Assembly (NCBI GenBank): GCA_964016875.1
Contig: OZ024730.1
Location: 31,101,295-31,165,294 of the forward strand
Length of the DNA: 64,000 nucleotides
Direction of reading: 5' to 3'
From: Fallopia convolvulus
Lineage: Eukaryota; Streptophyta; Magnoliopsida; Caryophyllales; Polygonaceae
In this document: in pieces, positions 35,910 through 47,396 of the stretch
Numbering within the stretch: the first letter of the stretch is position 1
How the letters are laid out: each line of letters opens with the position of its first letter
Made by a program: the position numbers and the translations under genes
The notes under the pieces: generated by a model
The model's input: the letters and a program-made list of their open reading frames with translations, nothing else
Told to the model about the DNA's origin: nothing
The model's database searches: none

Positions 35910-37390
35910 TGTTGAGGGTGTATTAACAACAAATAAATTTGTAGTCAAGACCCCGCTGAGTATAGGGGAGTCAGGATCGTTCCACAGGAAGCAAGGTTGT
36001 TCGTTTATCAACTACTAAAAAGAACAAACAAAATCAAACAAAAACACACACCAACAACCTCGTTAACCACGTTGTCAGGGTCGTTAATGAACCACTGTAA
36101 ACAAAAGACTCAATCTAACGACCTAAATAAATTCGGTACCGAGCCAAGTAACTCAGCAACGAATATCACTTAAGATAATTCAAATAAAAACAAAAATCTA
36201 GGACTAGGGACACCACAACATAGTCATGCATATAAACTCGTAAGAAGATAAGATCATGCCTTTAAATAGATAGAGTCATCAACTTTCGTTGACTATCAAG
36301 TAAATTATCCTACTTTCGTAACCCAATTTACTTAATTGCTTGTTTTGAATCTAAAACTTGAAACTTTCGCATTCAAACAATTTCAACCTTCAAGTTACTA
36401 ACTTTCTCTTTCAATCAAGTTAAAAACTCAAATTACCTCAACTTTCATCTCGGTATAAGCTCAACAAATAATCTCAATAACAGATAAAAGGCATTCAAAA
36501 CACAATCTTACTCATCAAACATGCATAACTATGCCGGGCTTAACCCCGATCCTAGAAAAGAAGACTACTCACTAATCATAACTACTAATCAAATAAATTC
36601 AATAAAAGAAATCATTGAAAACAAATTACTACTCAAATTAAATAGAAAAATCGTCTTACAGAAATTCAGAAGAAACCGAAAAATACAAAGCACCGAACCA
36701 AAATCACGATTAACGAACCCGGTAACTTTCGTTCACCGACCTCGATCTCGACTCTGATCCTCTCTCTCCTCTCTCGGCTCTTCCTCCTCTCCAAAACAAT
36801 CCCTAAAAGTCTCCCCTTTTTCTATGCTAGATAGAAGGGTATTTATACTAAAAAGCTAGAAACTAAAAAAGGCTAAAAGATATAAACTTTCCTAAAAAGA
36901 TAGATATAAAACCATAAAAGATAGAAATAAAATCTAAGAAGATAACAAGACCTAAAATACATAATATAATAACCCTAAAAAATCATAAGAAGATACTCTA
37001 CCGACACAGAAATAATTTCCCGTACAGGATCGGTGAGTCACAAAGTCAACCCTCGAAAAACTCTATCACGTGGCCTCGTTAACGAGCCTTCATAGCCTCG
37101 TTAACGAGCCTGGGCTTGGTTTCTTCCACACTTCTCTTCCAAAAACTCGAACTTCAGCTTCTTCACTTGTATTCTTCCGTCCTTTATCATAGCTCTTCAA
37201 TTCCAGCTTCAAACAACAACTTTTCCTTGCTAAAACCTACAAAAAGACACAAAACAAAGTAACTTCCATTCTTTCCATAAAAATATGCAAAACTATCCGA
37301 AAACACACAAAACTAATAATAAACTTATTAAAACTAAACCTAATAAACAAAGAAAACCTACTAAAAACTATACTAAAAACACGAACATCA
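35910..37390 (-). repeat. Ath-B 3' LTR
   Basis: Runs TGTTGAGGGTG to ACGAACATCA. The first 60 bases (ACAACAAATAAATTTGTAG, AAGACCCCGCTGAGTA) match the solo LTR Ath-A. A minus-strand TATA-like TAGTATAAATACCC lies near 36837-36850. Palindrome pairs lie at 36060/36081 and 37076/37098. Confidence 0.85.
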
Positions 37391-39109
37391 AAATACCCCA
37401 TACTTAGACTTGCTTGTCCTCAAGCAATCACTAAACACTAACCAAAACCAAACAAACATACTCATCAAGACATAGCCATCATCTAAAAAGCAACATCTAC
37501 ACATGAGAAAAATATAGCAAAGGATTATTAATGTCATCACACATATATGCACCACATAGACATAAGAAAATACAATCCAACCTCACAAGGGATATAATGT
37601 GTTTCACTCAACTCTCAAGTGTTTAGGCTTATAAATTCAATCTCTCAATTCATCTTATATACAAAAACTCATAGAAATTGGAACTTATATCACCAATACT
37701 CTCCACCCAAGATTTGTCAAAACAAGCAAAAATCATCAAGAGCAACTTAGGGGGTTCAATGAAAAACTTCATAGAAGCTTCCATTCGGCCGGGTTGTAAT
37801 GGAGCTTGGTAAAAACAAAAAGGCGTGGAAAATATTTTGGTCATGTGGTGCTAATAATATCCGGGAATCAAAGACTCCTAAAAAAGCACATAACATTAAA
37901 AACTCTCACAAAAACATATACCAAAACCATTCTCTCATTATGCACACTCTCTTTACTCACCCATTATTATCCTAGAAAGTCTCATAAGAATAAAAGAATC
38001 TCTGATATTGTCTGTAAACACACATGCACTTCAAACTTCTTTCCCCCCCTTTTTTTTTATTATTTTTACTTTTTTTTTGCCTCGCTGCCTTGTTAACGAG
38101 CTCACTTCAGGGTCGTTAACGGGCTTCATCGTGTATTCTTCCATTACTTCCTTCTTCTTATCTCCAATAAATAACTTTATTTTGTGCATCTTTTGCTTAT
38201 CAAGAGATCTTCCTTATTACAAGTAAAACAAGAGACTTCCAATCTACCCTTCTCAATAATCCCTCAATCAAAGCAAACATTATATATCACTCTTTTTTTT
38301 ACACTCAACAAAACATACCTCTCCAATCTAAGTCCTAATCCCCGGATAGGGTCAAGCTTATCTCGGCTAGGGAAATTTTTGTGGAGCTTAAAAATAAAGG
38401 CTTCAGGCTAGAATTGGTTGTCAAAAGAAGGATCATGTAAAGGTGGATAGGGAATAATAGGGCTTATAAAAATAAGTTCTCCATCATCTGATTCTCACAA
38501 GTAATGAACTATAAATCCAATACGGGTCTCAAGAAATAGATAACCATCACAATTCCAAGAGATAATATGCATATAGAGAGTAAATCACACAAGAAAAGAA
38601 GAGAGATTTATTGATGTTCTCCCTATAAGGCCAAAAATTCCTCACTAGGTAAGTATTTTGTTGGATTGCATCACTTATGCTATAAAGTATATGTGCTCAA
38701 TTTCATCAAGTGCTATCTTCTTCTAAAAACAATTTCAAGTTAAGAATCCGGCTATACTATTAAAGACATGCTTGCAAGGAATTATATGATTAAGCTAGCA
38801 ACTACTATCATAGAACCTAAGAAAGGGATATCTATCAATTCTAAAACTCTTTTTAGATTTTTTCAAATTTTTCGAAATTTTTTTTAGAGAATTAAAACTA
38901 CTCAAAACACATAAACACATAAGACAACAAGTTTTCTAATTTCTCCCACCCCATACTTAAAATTACAGTGTCCCCACTGTAAGAAAAATAAGAAGAAGGA
39001 AAAGAAATAGAAAAGAAAACAAACAAAGATAAAAATAAGAAAAAGAAACATAATAACTTACAAGGTCCCAAAAGTGGAAAACAAGGAAAAACTTCATCTT
39101 ATGGCTGAA
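37391..39109 (-). other. Ath-B 3' untranslated region
   Basis: No coding sequence. Collinear with 56783-58798 of Ath-C: both begin AAATACCCCATACTTA then CTTGTCCTCAAGCA, and share GGGTTGTAATGG-GCTT and a terminal CCCCATACTTAAAATT. Contains T-rich runs (38049-38080) and a palindrome pair at 38090/38113. Confidence 0.75.
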
Positions 39110-40720
39110 TCAACGGTTTGGTGGAGGAAAATAATGCTCAAAGTTCCCCATGAAGTCGTACATCGTCCTCCAACGCTCAACATCATCCGCCTCTCTCTGA
39201 CGATGCCTCTCATCCTCCATCGACATGCGAGAAGAATAGACAGATTCCCATCTATCCATCCTCCTATGAATATGGTCCTGCTGGAGGTGAAGCTGCTGCA
39301 TCCGTGCAGAAAGATCCTCGGCCCATGGTGGTGGCATACTCGATCCTGTGTACTCGGGCTGAGGAGGTGGTGGATAGTGAGGCTGGAAATGATCTTGGTA
39401 CAACACCGGGTTGTATGGTATGAGCCCATAGGAATGAGTATCGGTAGGAGCTGGCGGTTGGTCGATAGGAGCTCTCGGCGCCTCGTTAACGAAGCTGGGT
39501 GCCTCGTTAGAAGTGTAGGAAGGATGCTGGAAATGGTCGTTAACGAGCCTGGTAGGCTCGTCAATGAGGGCGTTGGTGCCCAAAACATCCGTGTCGAGGT
39601 TCTCTTCCTCAAAGTTAAGCTCCTCTGTTCCTCCCTCTATGTCGGCTTCTTCAGTGTCATCGCCGACTACCTCGGTATCCTCATCGTCATCTTCATCTTC
39701 ATCCATTTCTTCACCCTCTCGCTCAAATCTCGTCTCACACGGCCGAAGTGATAGCTCATCCTCCGGCTTAGGTTCCAACGGGAAAGCATGTCCCGTCCAT
39801 GCCTCGTACCAATTTGGTACGTAGAGTAGCTCCAATTTGTCAAGGGTGTGTGTAACGATGCGGTCTTGTACTTTCACTTTGAACCCTCCCTCAACTTGAA
39901 TGAAGACACTGGAGCTATACCAATAGTTCTTGTTGAGGAGTTGAGCATGAGCCGGTGTGTAGCAAGTAAGGTCGACTCCAAGGTTTGTAGCCAAAACACT
40001 AACCAAGTTACCACACCAAACTTCCTTGGACTTGGTTGATTTCTCTATGTAGTAGAGCCATTCATACCCCAAATTCAAGGGACTGGGCTCCTCGAAAAGG
40101 ATGGTGCGGAGACAAGCAACTTCCGTCCTTGTTGGCCTGTTCAACTCTCTCTTCGGCCAAAACGTAGCGGCTAGGACTTGGAGAATGATTCTGAAGATGG
40201 GGTTGATGATGCTTGCCCCAGATAATGCCGCTGTGGAGGATTGGACCTCCCCAGTGATGTAGCTCCATGTCCGAGTCCCCCTGTAGTCCTTCAGACTGTA
40301 GTCTCTACATGGGTTCGGGAGCTCTAGAATTGCATTGAACTTTGCCATGGTGAACTCACAGCTCATATTATCGAGCCGAAACCGGATTCGTCCCGCCGAA
40401 GTCTTTGACGGGAGACTAGTCTCTAGAGTGGCCAAAAACTCGGATGTGAGGGCCGGATAGTGTGGTAAATTCTCCTTCTTCAGGAGATGAGCGACACCAA
40501 GAATAACGAAGGCCTCCTTGACATCCGTGTAGATCCCCGTGTTTATAGCACTAGACTTCGAGAACCAACGAGTGTTGTGGTCCTTCTCTAGAATGGCACG
40601 GTATCGATGCACTTGGCCTTGAGTACTCAAAATCACATTGTCCATGCGAGGTGGAGATGGGGACCTCTAGTTCCTTCTCTTCTTCTGAGCCCGGGTAGCG
40701 GGTCTGCTTGAAGTTGCCAT
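39110..40720 (-). CDS. Ath-B ORF-1 protein (ATHILA ORF-1 family-like)
   Basis: 536 codons from MATSSRPATRAQKKRRN, with one in-frame TAG at codon 18; a further Met follows at codon 26 (40645), from which 511 residues are open. The N-terminal 300 residues resemble the plant retrotransposon ORF-1 family: NLPHYPALTSEFLATLE, RIRFRLDNMSCEFTMAKFNA, LAATFWPKRELNRPTRTEV, YEWLYYIEK. Then an acidic stretch (EMDEDEDDDEDTEVVGDD), a Pro-rich stretch and a short coiled-coil-like end (ARMQQLHLQQDHIHRRMDRW). Function of the family is unknown. The TCGTTAACGA motifs inside it (39483, 39504, 39537, 39558) encode the repeated VNEAP and LVND words. The homologous protein of Ath-C is at 58799-60316. Confidence 0.75.
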
Positions 40721-41951
40721 GAGATTCTACAAAACAATCAAGAATTTTCCAAGATAAGATCCACTCAAAATAGATAGGCAAGAGACCCCATACTTGGTCT
40801 CGAAATAACCTCGGAATTATTCGTTAACTACCCAATTGGGTCGTTTACGAATCTGGACTGCTATTCATTTTTGAAGCTGCGCACGGTCGTTAACGAGCCT
40901 GGGTGGATCGTTAACGAGCCGCCGAGAACCAAATCGCAGATTTCCGAGTTTAATCTACCTTAAAAATCAAGCCAAAATCAAGCATGCAATCCTCTATACT
41001 CCTTCACTAGTCACACAATCGGATATACACACCCCATACTTGCTCGATTGCCCATCCTGAACATGCTAAATCTTCCCGAAATTTTGACATGCTAAGTTTG
41101 TATTTTGATACTAGAACAAGAAAAATTCATGCTTTTCACAATGAAACATCTAACATGAATATCCTTCTCTAGATCTAGAATTATTACGCAAGATCAACTT
41201 TCATGGGCAAAATCCAATCATGCAAATCAATACTTTCTATGAGCTCAATTCTAGACATGAAATTTCTAGCCTAAAAACCATGAATCATGCAATTTCGAGT
41301 TAGGGTTTAGAAATCATACCGGAGAATCGAAAAATTGAAGAACAAGGGGTCGGAATTGGGTGATTAATGAGCTCGGTGAAAGCAAGTTAACGAAAGCTTG
41401 GATCTTCGTCGGTGGGAGGAAGAGTTTCCGGGCTTCGTTAACGACGGCTGCTCGGTGGTTGGTGAGGGATTCCGATCGGTGGTGGGAGTCTTCAAGATCT
41501 TTGGTTGAATTTTTGAGAAGTTTGGCGTTTGGAGAATTTGAGAGTGAAGTTTTGGGAGGGGTAGAAGGGTTATATAGGAGAGGGTAGTGATAGGAAGGGG
41601 TAGAGGGGGCGGCGGCTAGGGTAGTAAAAAAAAGATAGACTAGGTTAAAAAAAAAACTTACCTGCCCGTTTTGCCGAATCGGGTCGTTTGAACCGGGTCG
41701 TTAACGACCCTGGGTGGGTCGTTAACGAGCCGCCGTAGCCTCTTGGAGTGATTTTCGATCCCTTCTCCTACATCTTGTTAGCTTAAAATTTATCCTAATT
41801 TCTATCCTAAAAACTACTAAAAAGAACTCAAAAGAACTAAGAAAAAGAATCTAAAAAGAAAAGAAAAGAGAAATCTAATTCTATACTAAAAAGCGGGTTG
41901 CCTCCCGTAAGCGCTATTTTTAACGTCGTTAGCCCGACGTGCTCCTTTGAC
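40721..41951 (-). promoter_or_regulatory. Ath-B intergenic leader with possible internal promoter
   Basis: Between protease and ORF-1. Near its upstream edge is GGGTTGCCTCCCG-TAAGCGCT (41886), kept in Ath-C at 61592. On the minus strand, TCCTATATAACC (41569-41580) followed by pyrimidine-rich sequence looks like a TATA box and start region for an ORF-1 transcript. Palindrome pairs lie at 41698/41719, 40887/40908 and 40821/40841, plus a single at 41435. Confidence 0.45.
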
Positions 41952-44447
41952 TCAAGGTGGCTCTTGTGTAGCTATGTTGGGGTCTTGAGGTACCCCATAC
42001 TTAGCTTTGCATCCTTTATGTGCTTGAGTTGCTAAATTAGGTCCCTTTTCTTCTATAAATATGCCCGATATTCCTACATGATGGTTAGTGAAATCCGAAA
42101 ACCAAGGTGCATTGGACTCCTCTGTAGTGCATATGATGGGGCATGGTGTAGGAACAAAAGATAAAGAATATTCATGACCAACTTTAGCAGTTTCATAGTT
42201 GGAGTACTTACCTTGGTTGTACTCTTGCACGTGGGAATCGGTGATCGGCCAATGAGGCTTAGTAGGGACAGATGTGTCGAGTTCTGGTTGAGTCAACTCG
42301 ATTTGTGCGACCGCAATTGGTTCATTGGCATTCTGATCCAAATTGAATTCCACCCATTCCTCTCCAATATCAAAAGTGAGGAGTCCTTTCCGCACATCAA
42401 CTCTTGCACCTACTGTGGCTAAAAATGGTCTGCCGAGAATTATGGGGACATGAGGGTCTTCAGGCATATCGAGGACGATGAAATCATTCGGTATAAAGAA
42501 TTTCCCGACTTGAATAGGATAGTCGTCTACGACTCCTGTGGCCTTGACACATGATCCATCTGCCATGTACAAATTCATATCTACCGGCTCTAGTAGTCCC
42601 ATATTAGCTTTAGACTAGATTGAGAGAGGAACTAAACTAGCACTGTCGCCCAGATCACATAAAGCCTTGAATTTGTGGTTGCATATGCCGATCGTTATTG
42701 CAAATCTCCCTGGGTCTCCTAGCTTTTATGGTAGAGCTATTGATCTGACTTCATCCTGCAGCTCTGTAATGGACCTTTTCCTGCTAAGAATATCTTTCAA
42801 AAACTTTGTGTAAGCCGGCATTTCGCTTAGGGCCTCAGCGAATGGGATGGAAATATTAATGCCCTGAAGAATCTTTACGAAGCGCTTGAACTTACTCTCA
42901 GTAGAGTCCATAGATTTCTTAGTTGGAAATGGAAGAGATTTCACCATTCTCGGAACCAAGTTAGGCTCGAGAGGTGAGAGTACCAGGTCGACACTGGGGT
43001 CGTTTGATGTCCTCAGCGGGTCGTTACCGACCCTGATAGGGTCGTTAACTACCCTGGGGTTGAGAGGAAGGCTCGGATTAGAAAACTTACCTGTGGTAGG
43101 GTCGTTAGGAACCCTCAGAGCCTCGTCACCCTGGTATGCATGCTCGTTATTTTCCCTCGTTGGCTCGTTAACGAGCCGTTTGGTGACATCCTCTTCTTCC
43201 TTGTCCTCAGCTTGGACTCGCTCCGGCAATGTCTTCCCGCTCCTAAGGTGCACCGTTGCTATTTGTCCCCTAGGGTTCTCCTCGAGGCGGCCCGGGAGTT
43301 GCCCTTGTGGTCTCGGAATTTGGGCAACGAGGTTCCCTAATTGGGAATCAACACTCATCTTCCATATATCGAACTCTCCCCATCTTTTATTTTGTTGGTT
43401 CAGGTTGGCTTGAACTGTGTTAACCTTGTTGGTCACTCCGTTAATGCCTTCCTGTAATCCTTGAACCCATGATGGTGGCTCTTGATGGCCTGGAGGTCGA
43501 TAGGGTGCAGGTCGTCTATCTGGTAGAGGCACTGCATAGTTTTGATTTGTATTCTGATTGCCCCATCCCTGATAGTTGTTTGACCTGTCATGATAGCTAG
43601 GCTGGTTCCTGTATGGTCCTCTCATATAATTCATCTCAATAATTGTCTCAGCGGCTCTAACCTGCTCTATGTTAGTGCAAGCAGAAGTACTATGTGCAGA
43701 AGAACCACATTCTTGACATGATTGAGAGGATTTCAGAAAAATTACCTGTTTCTTCAGACGGTTGACCTCATCTTGCAAGAATTGATTTTTAACATCTGGA
43801 TCAACTTCGTCTCGGTTAGGTATGTAGAGACGTTTCTGGGACTGTTGAGTCTGCTGGGTTCCATATATGGCATCATAATTAGATAGCTTATCCAACAGTT
43901 CCCATGCAGCCGTCGGGTCCATCTCTATAAAATCGCACGCTATATGCGTGTTGATGCGGTTCTTGGTCTCTGCGTTGATACCCTGGAAAAAGATTTCTTG
44001 CAGAACATATAAAGGTTGCCCATGAGTGGGGCATTGTCTAAGCATCTCTTTGAATCTTTCCCATGTTTCAACGAATGTTTCATTAGGCAACTAGTGATAG
44101 GAGCTGATGCATTTCCTCAACTCCATCGTCTTAGCAGGAGGGAAGAACTTTGTAAGAAATTGATCGTACAAAGCTTTCCAAGTCCTGATAGACTTAGAAG
44201 GTAGGTTCTCCAACCAGCTCAGGGCCTTTCCAGTAAGAGACCACCTGAAAGCTTTTAACAGAACATATTCAAGTGAGACACCTTCAGCAGCTATGGTGTC
44301 ACATAAATCAAGAAAGTTTCTAATATGCTCCATAGGGCACTTAGTAGGTTTCCCTTCAAACTGAGCCCGTTTAATCAAGGATATGAATTGAGACTTGATC
44401 TCAAAGGGTTTCTCTATCTCGGGAAGCACAATTGGAGACTCGGGCAC
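41952..44447 (-). pseudogene. Ath-B gag-protease
   Basis: Minus strand. Capsid-type gag: LIKRAQFEGKPTKCPMEHIR, FRWSLTGKALSWLENLPSKS, WKALYDQFLTKFFPPAKT, then after a TAG (44091-44093) ETFVETWERFKEMLRQCPTH. A CQECGSSAHSTSAC zinc knuckle follows, a Pro/Asn-rich linker, then LSEMPAYTKFLKDILS. A TAA (42723) and a TAG lie in the protease stretch, whose active site reads DLGDSAS instead of the usual DLGAS, followed by MADGSCVKATGV and VPIILGRPFLATVGARVDV. The linker contains a seven-residue repeat (VNDPIRV, GNDPLRT, SNDPSVD) made by the 21-bp spaced palindromes. At least three stops; no RT follows. Confidence 0.85.
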
Positions 44448-44504
44448 TCAGTAGGTTTCCCTTCAAACTGAGCCCGTTTAATCAAGGATATGAATTGAGA
44501 CTTG
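44335..44504. repeat. 63-bp duplication at the Ath-B/Chr-1 junction
   Basis: Bases 44335-44397 (GGGCACTTAGTAGGTTTCCC start) recur at 44442-44504 with one difference, separated by 44 bp. The second copy is joined directly to CTGAGGCCA, the chromovirus RT codons (KEWPQ on the minus strand) before the solo LTR. It looks like filler DNA copied at a repaired break. Confidence 0.8.
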
Positions 44505-44513
44505 CTGAGGCCA

Positions 44514-45917
44514 TGATCGCTCACAAATGCGAGGGTCTAGAGATACAATTTATAACCCGACCCCGTTGTAGCACGTGGTGGGTGTTGAACACTCGAGAAA
44601 TCTACTCGATTGAGGTGCCTAGACACTAGAAAGCTGGAAAGGAGAACTTAAAACAAAGGAAAACAAAGAGAACAGTCGGGACCGACACAAGTGTCACGTC
44701 GGGCCCGATGTTGGCAACAAGAGGAAGTCGGGACCGACGTAGGGCAATTCGGGCCCGAGGTAGCTGGGTTTGTCGAACTTCAAAGATTGAAAGTAGATCT
44801 TGGGCTTTTGGGTTCCTTCTCTAGTAGATTAAGGCTTTTCCACCTCAATTCAAGCAATAAGTGATGATCGGAATAGGATCGAGTGCTTTCGCCCTCGTTC
44901 CAACCACTTCTACACATCGATCATTGGGGAAATCCCCTTCGAAGCAAGGTCTTGAGATTGACACATGTTCACTTTCGCTACTTTGCCAATCACAAGCCTT
45001 GATTCCTTACTTTCGCAAGGAATTGTAGCTCTATGTAGAGTGGGTTCCTAGATCAAGCACTCAAGGCTATGGAATTGGGGTTTCTAGCCCAAACCTAGCT
45101 ACAGTTTTCCCCCATAACCCAAGATCAAGGAGATCTACTCCATATGGCAAACAAAGAAAACAAACAAATCAAAAAGCAAAGCAATCAACATCATCAATCT
45201 CAAACCAAAGCAAAGTTTCATTCACAAATCAAAAGCAATCCACAAACTCCAATCAAAGGTTTCCAAATCCACAAGATCAAAACAAAGCAAAGCTAATCTA
45301 TCAACCAAACCTATCAAATCTTCCTCTCCTTGGCCGATTCTCTCTCTTCTCCTTCTCCTCTCCTTCCTCCTTGCTCTCCAAGTATCCTCTTGAGAGTCTT
45401 TGAGGGTTGGGTTCCTTGCTAAGTGTGGGAACCTCCATAAATTGGAAGACAAGAGAGCCTTTATAGATGAGGGGCAAAAGTGGAAGTTAACAATTTCGTG
45501 CCTTCGAGCCCAAGCACCAATCGACCGACTCGGCCCGACACGGAGGACCTCGGGCCCGACTTACTGTGCAAGTCGGTCCGAGGTTGAAAACTCAAGTCGG
45601 GCCCGGCGTTGGTTGCAACTCGGTCCGGACCTCGTTCCACCTTCCTCTTGTTGGCTTTTCTCTTGATCTTCTTCATGGCTTGCTCCTCTCTTTCCCTCTT
45701 AAGCTCGGGCCTTGCTCCATGTTCCGATCCTCCTTCAAAACGATCCTTGATCCATGCCAAAACACCTACAAAACACATAAAACGCGCATAGTCTCCGAAT
45801 CTCATAGAAATACGGGAGCTAAGCTAAAAAGGAACAAAACACACAAGAAAAGGGGAAAAAGAAACATATTTACAAAGGAAATCATATATAAAAACACCAC
45901 CAAATAAAGAGACATCA
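44514..45917 (-). repeat. Solo LTR, family Ath-C
   Basis: 1404 bp, TGATCGCTCAC to AGACATCA, with perfect 5-bp target duplication GGCCA (44509-44513 and 45918-45922). Very close to the Ath-C LTR at 55366-56782. Minus-strand TATA-like CTATAAAGGCTCTC near 45445-45458. Palindromes at 44676, 44699, 44728, 44749, 45550, 45573, 45597 and 45620. Confidence 0.9.
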
Positions 45918-46855
45918 GGCCACTCCTTGATTGCTTTGATCTTGTCTTCATCTACCTTCAATCCATCTTTAGACACAACAAAACCAAGAAAAATGGTAGA
46001 CTCCGAGCAAAAAGAACACTTTTTCAAATTAACATAAAGCTTTTCTAACCTTAAAGTTTCCAAAACAACCCTAAGATGGTCTACATGTTCATGCAAGGTT
46101 TTGCTATAGACTAAGATATCATCAAAGTAGACTACAACAAATTTACCTAAGTATCTTCGTAAAACAAGGTTCATAAGCCTCACGAAAGTACTAGTTGCAT
46201 TAGTTAATCCAAAAGGCATTACTAACCATCCATATAAACCATACTTAGTTTTAAAAGCAGTTTTCCATTCATCCCCTTCCCTCATCCTAATTTGATGGTA
46301 CCTACTTCTTAAATCAATCTTAGAAAAGAAATTAGCACCATGTAATTCATCAAGTATATCATCTAATCTAGGAATGGGATGACGGTACTTAACTGTTATT
46401 TGGTTGATCGCCCTGCAATCAACACACATTCTCCAAGTGCCATCCTTCTTTGGCACCAAAATCACCGGAACCGCGCATGGGCTGAGGGATTCACGCACAT
46501 AGCCTTTGTCCATGAGATCTTGCACTTGTCTTTGATGCTCAACGGTCTCCTCTGGACTTGCTCTATAGGCTGCACGGTTTGGTAAAGAAGCGCCGAACAC
46601 CAAATCGATTTGATGCTCAATGCCTCTAATTGGTGGAAGGCCTTGTGGCAACTCTTCAGACATCACATCTTCAAATTCCTTTAATAGATCCTGAATACAC
46701 TTTGGAAGATGTGAAATATCTTGACTAATAATAAGTATCTCTTTCCTCATAAGAAGTAAGCAATAAGAGTTAGGGAAAGAAACACTAGGCTGTGCAACTA
46801 GAGAGCGCTTTTCTACACTGCCTTTTAAGCCGTTTTTTGCTCTTTCTGTAGGCAT
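45918..46855 (-). pseudogene. Chr-1 reverse transcriptase
   Basis: Minus strand: VPVILVPKKDGTWRMCVDCR, INQITVKYRHPIPRLDDILD, FSKIDLRSRYHQIRM, MPFGLTNATSTFVRLMN, the catalytic VVYFDDILVYSK, and FCSESTIFLGFVVSKDG. The frame is open over this stretch and ends at IKAIKEWP where the solo LTR entered. RNase H and integrase are absent. The segment just upstream (46856-47390) carries linker residues with frameshifts. Confidence 0.9.
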
Positions 46856-47388
46856 TCTTTTTCCAGATCTGTAGCTCTCTGAGTCTCTGAATTGCTCCCA
46901 AATTTTGAGCCAAAATGCTCGAGTGGTTTGGGAGATAGCCCCGTTTTCGTTCCAGATTCACTGCTGGAAGTGTTGCTCGGCACTTTGGACGAATTAGGGA
47001 CATTCTCTCAGCGTTTTTTGTCCCAAATAGTAGCTCCACCTGTGTTTGATGTTGTCCTAAAATTTGAGCCAGAACGCTCAGGTGGAGACTAGGAAACGCC
47101 ACTTGTCTTTGTTGGGGCATCGGGCGCCGAACGCCGCGCCGTTGCTTTGGCCGCCGAATCAGCTTCTTCCTTCTCTTCCTTGGCACGCCTAGGCGCCCTA
47201 GCTTGGTCCCTTCATACCTGGTCCTGTAAAACTTGTTGGGGCAACAATGGTAGAAGAGAAACTCTCCTCCCGTCATAGTTAAACGAATAGGTATTAAGCA
47301 TGCCATCATATATAACTCTCCTATCGTATAACCATGGTCTACCTAACAAGATATGAGTGCATTCCATGTTTACCACGGACTAAACACT
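46856..47388 (-). pseudogene. Chr-1 protease end and linker
   Basis: The minus-strand frame VNMECTHILLGRPWLYDRR, then YDGMLNTYSFNYDGRRVSLL, is the C-terminal side of the retroviral-type aspartic protease (ILLGRPWL flap region). It stops at a TGA after LQDQV, and the Lys/Arg-rich linker to RT runs in other frames. The N-terminal side of the protease is beyond the hAT insertion. Confidence 0.7.
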
Positions 47389-47396
47389 GATGAGTA

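Larger units (their letters stand above)
36060..43174. repeat. Dispersed TCGTTAACGA palindromes of Ath-B
   Basis: Exact TCGTTAACGA begins at 37076, 37098, 39483, 39537, 40887, 40908, 41435, 41698, 41719 and 43165. One- to few-base variants begin at 36060, 36081, 38090, 38113, 39504, 39558, 40821, 40841, 43000, 43021, 43042, 43102, 43123 and 43144. Most members of a pair start 21 bp apart. A random 10-mer would be expected about once per megabase. Confidence 0.9.
35910..44504 (-). mobile_element. Ath-B: Athila-type element without RT/integrase
   Basis: Order on the minus strand: gag-protease (44447-41952), a 1.1-kb leader, an ORF-1 protein (40720-39110), a 1.7-kb 3' untranslated region, PPT AAGTATGGGGTATTT, and the 3' LTR (35910-37390). 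No reverse transcriptase, RNase H or integrase coding lies between protease and ORF-1. The 5' LTR and gag start are missing, replaced at 44442-44508 by a junction to the chromovirus Chr-1. The 10-bp palindrome TCGTTAACGA occurs throughout, ten exact copies. Confidence 0.85.

Noticed and set aside
40887..43174. Regularly spaced palindromic repeats as a CRISPR-like array
   Set aside because: Spacers are only about 11-13 bp, the repeats are scattered over kilobases and lie in a plant retrotransposon; no cas genes.
43140..43413. Plus-strand frames opposite Ath-B gag
   Set aside because: Shadows of the gag frame on the other strand.
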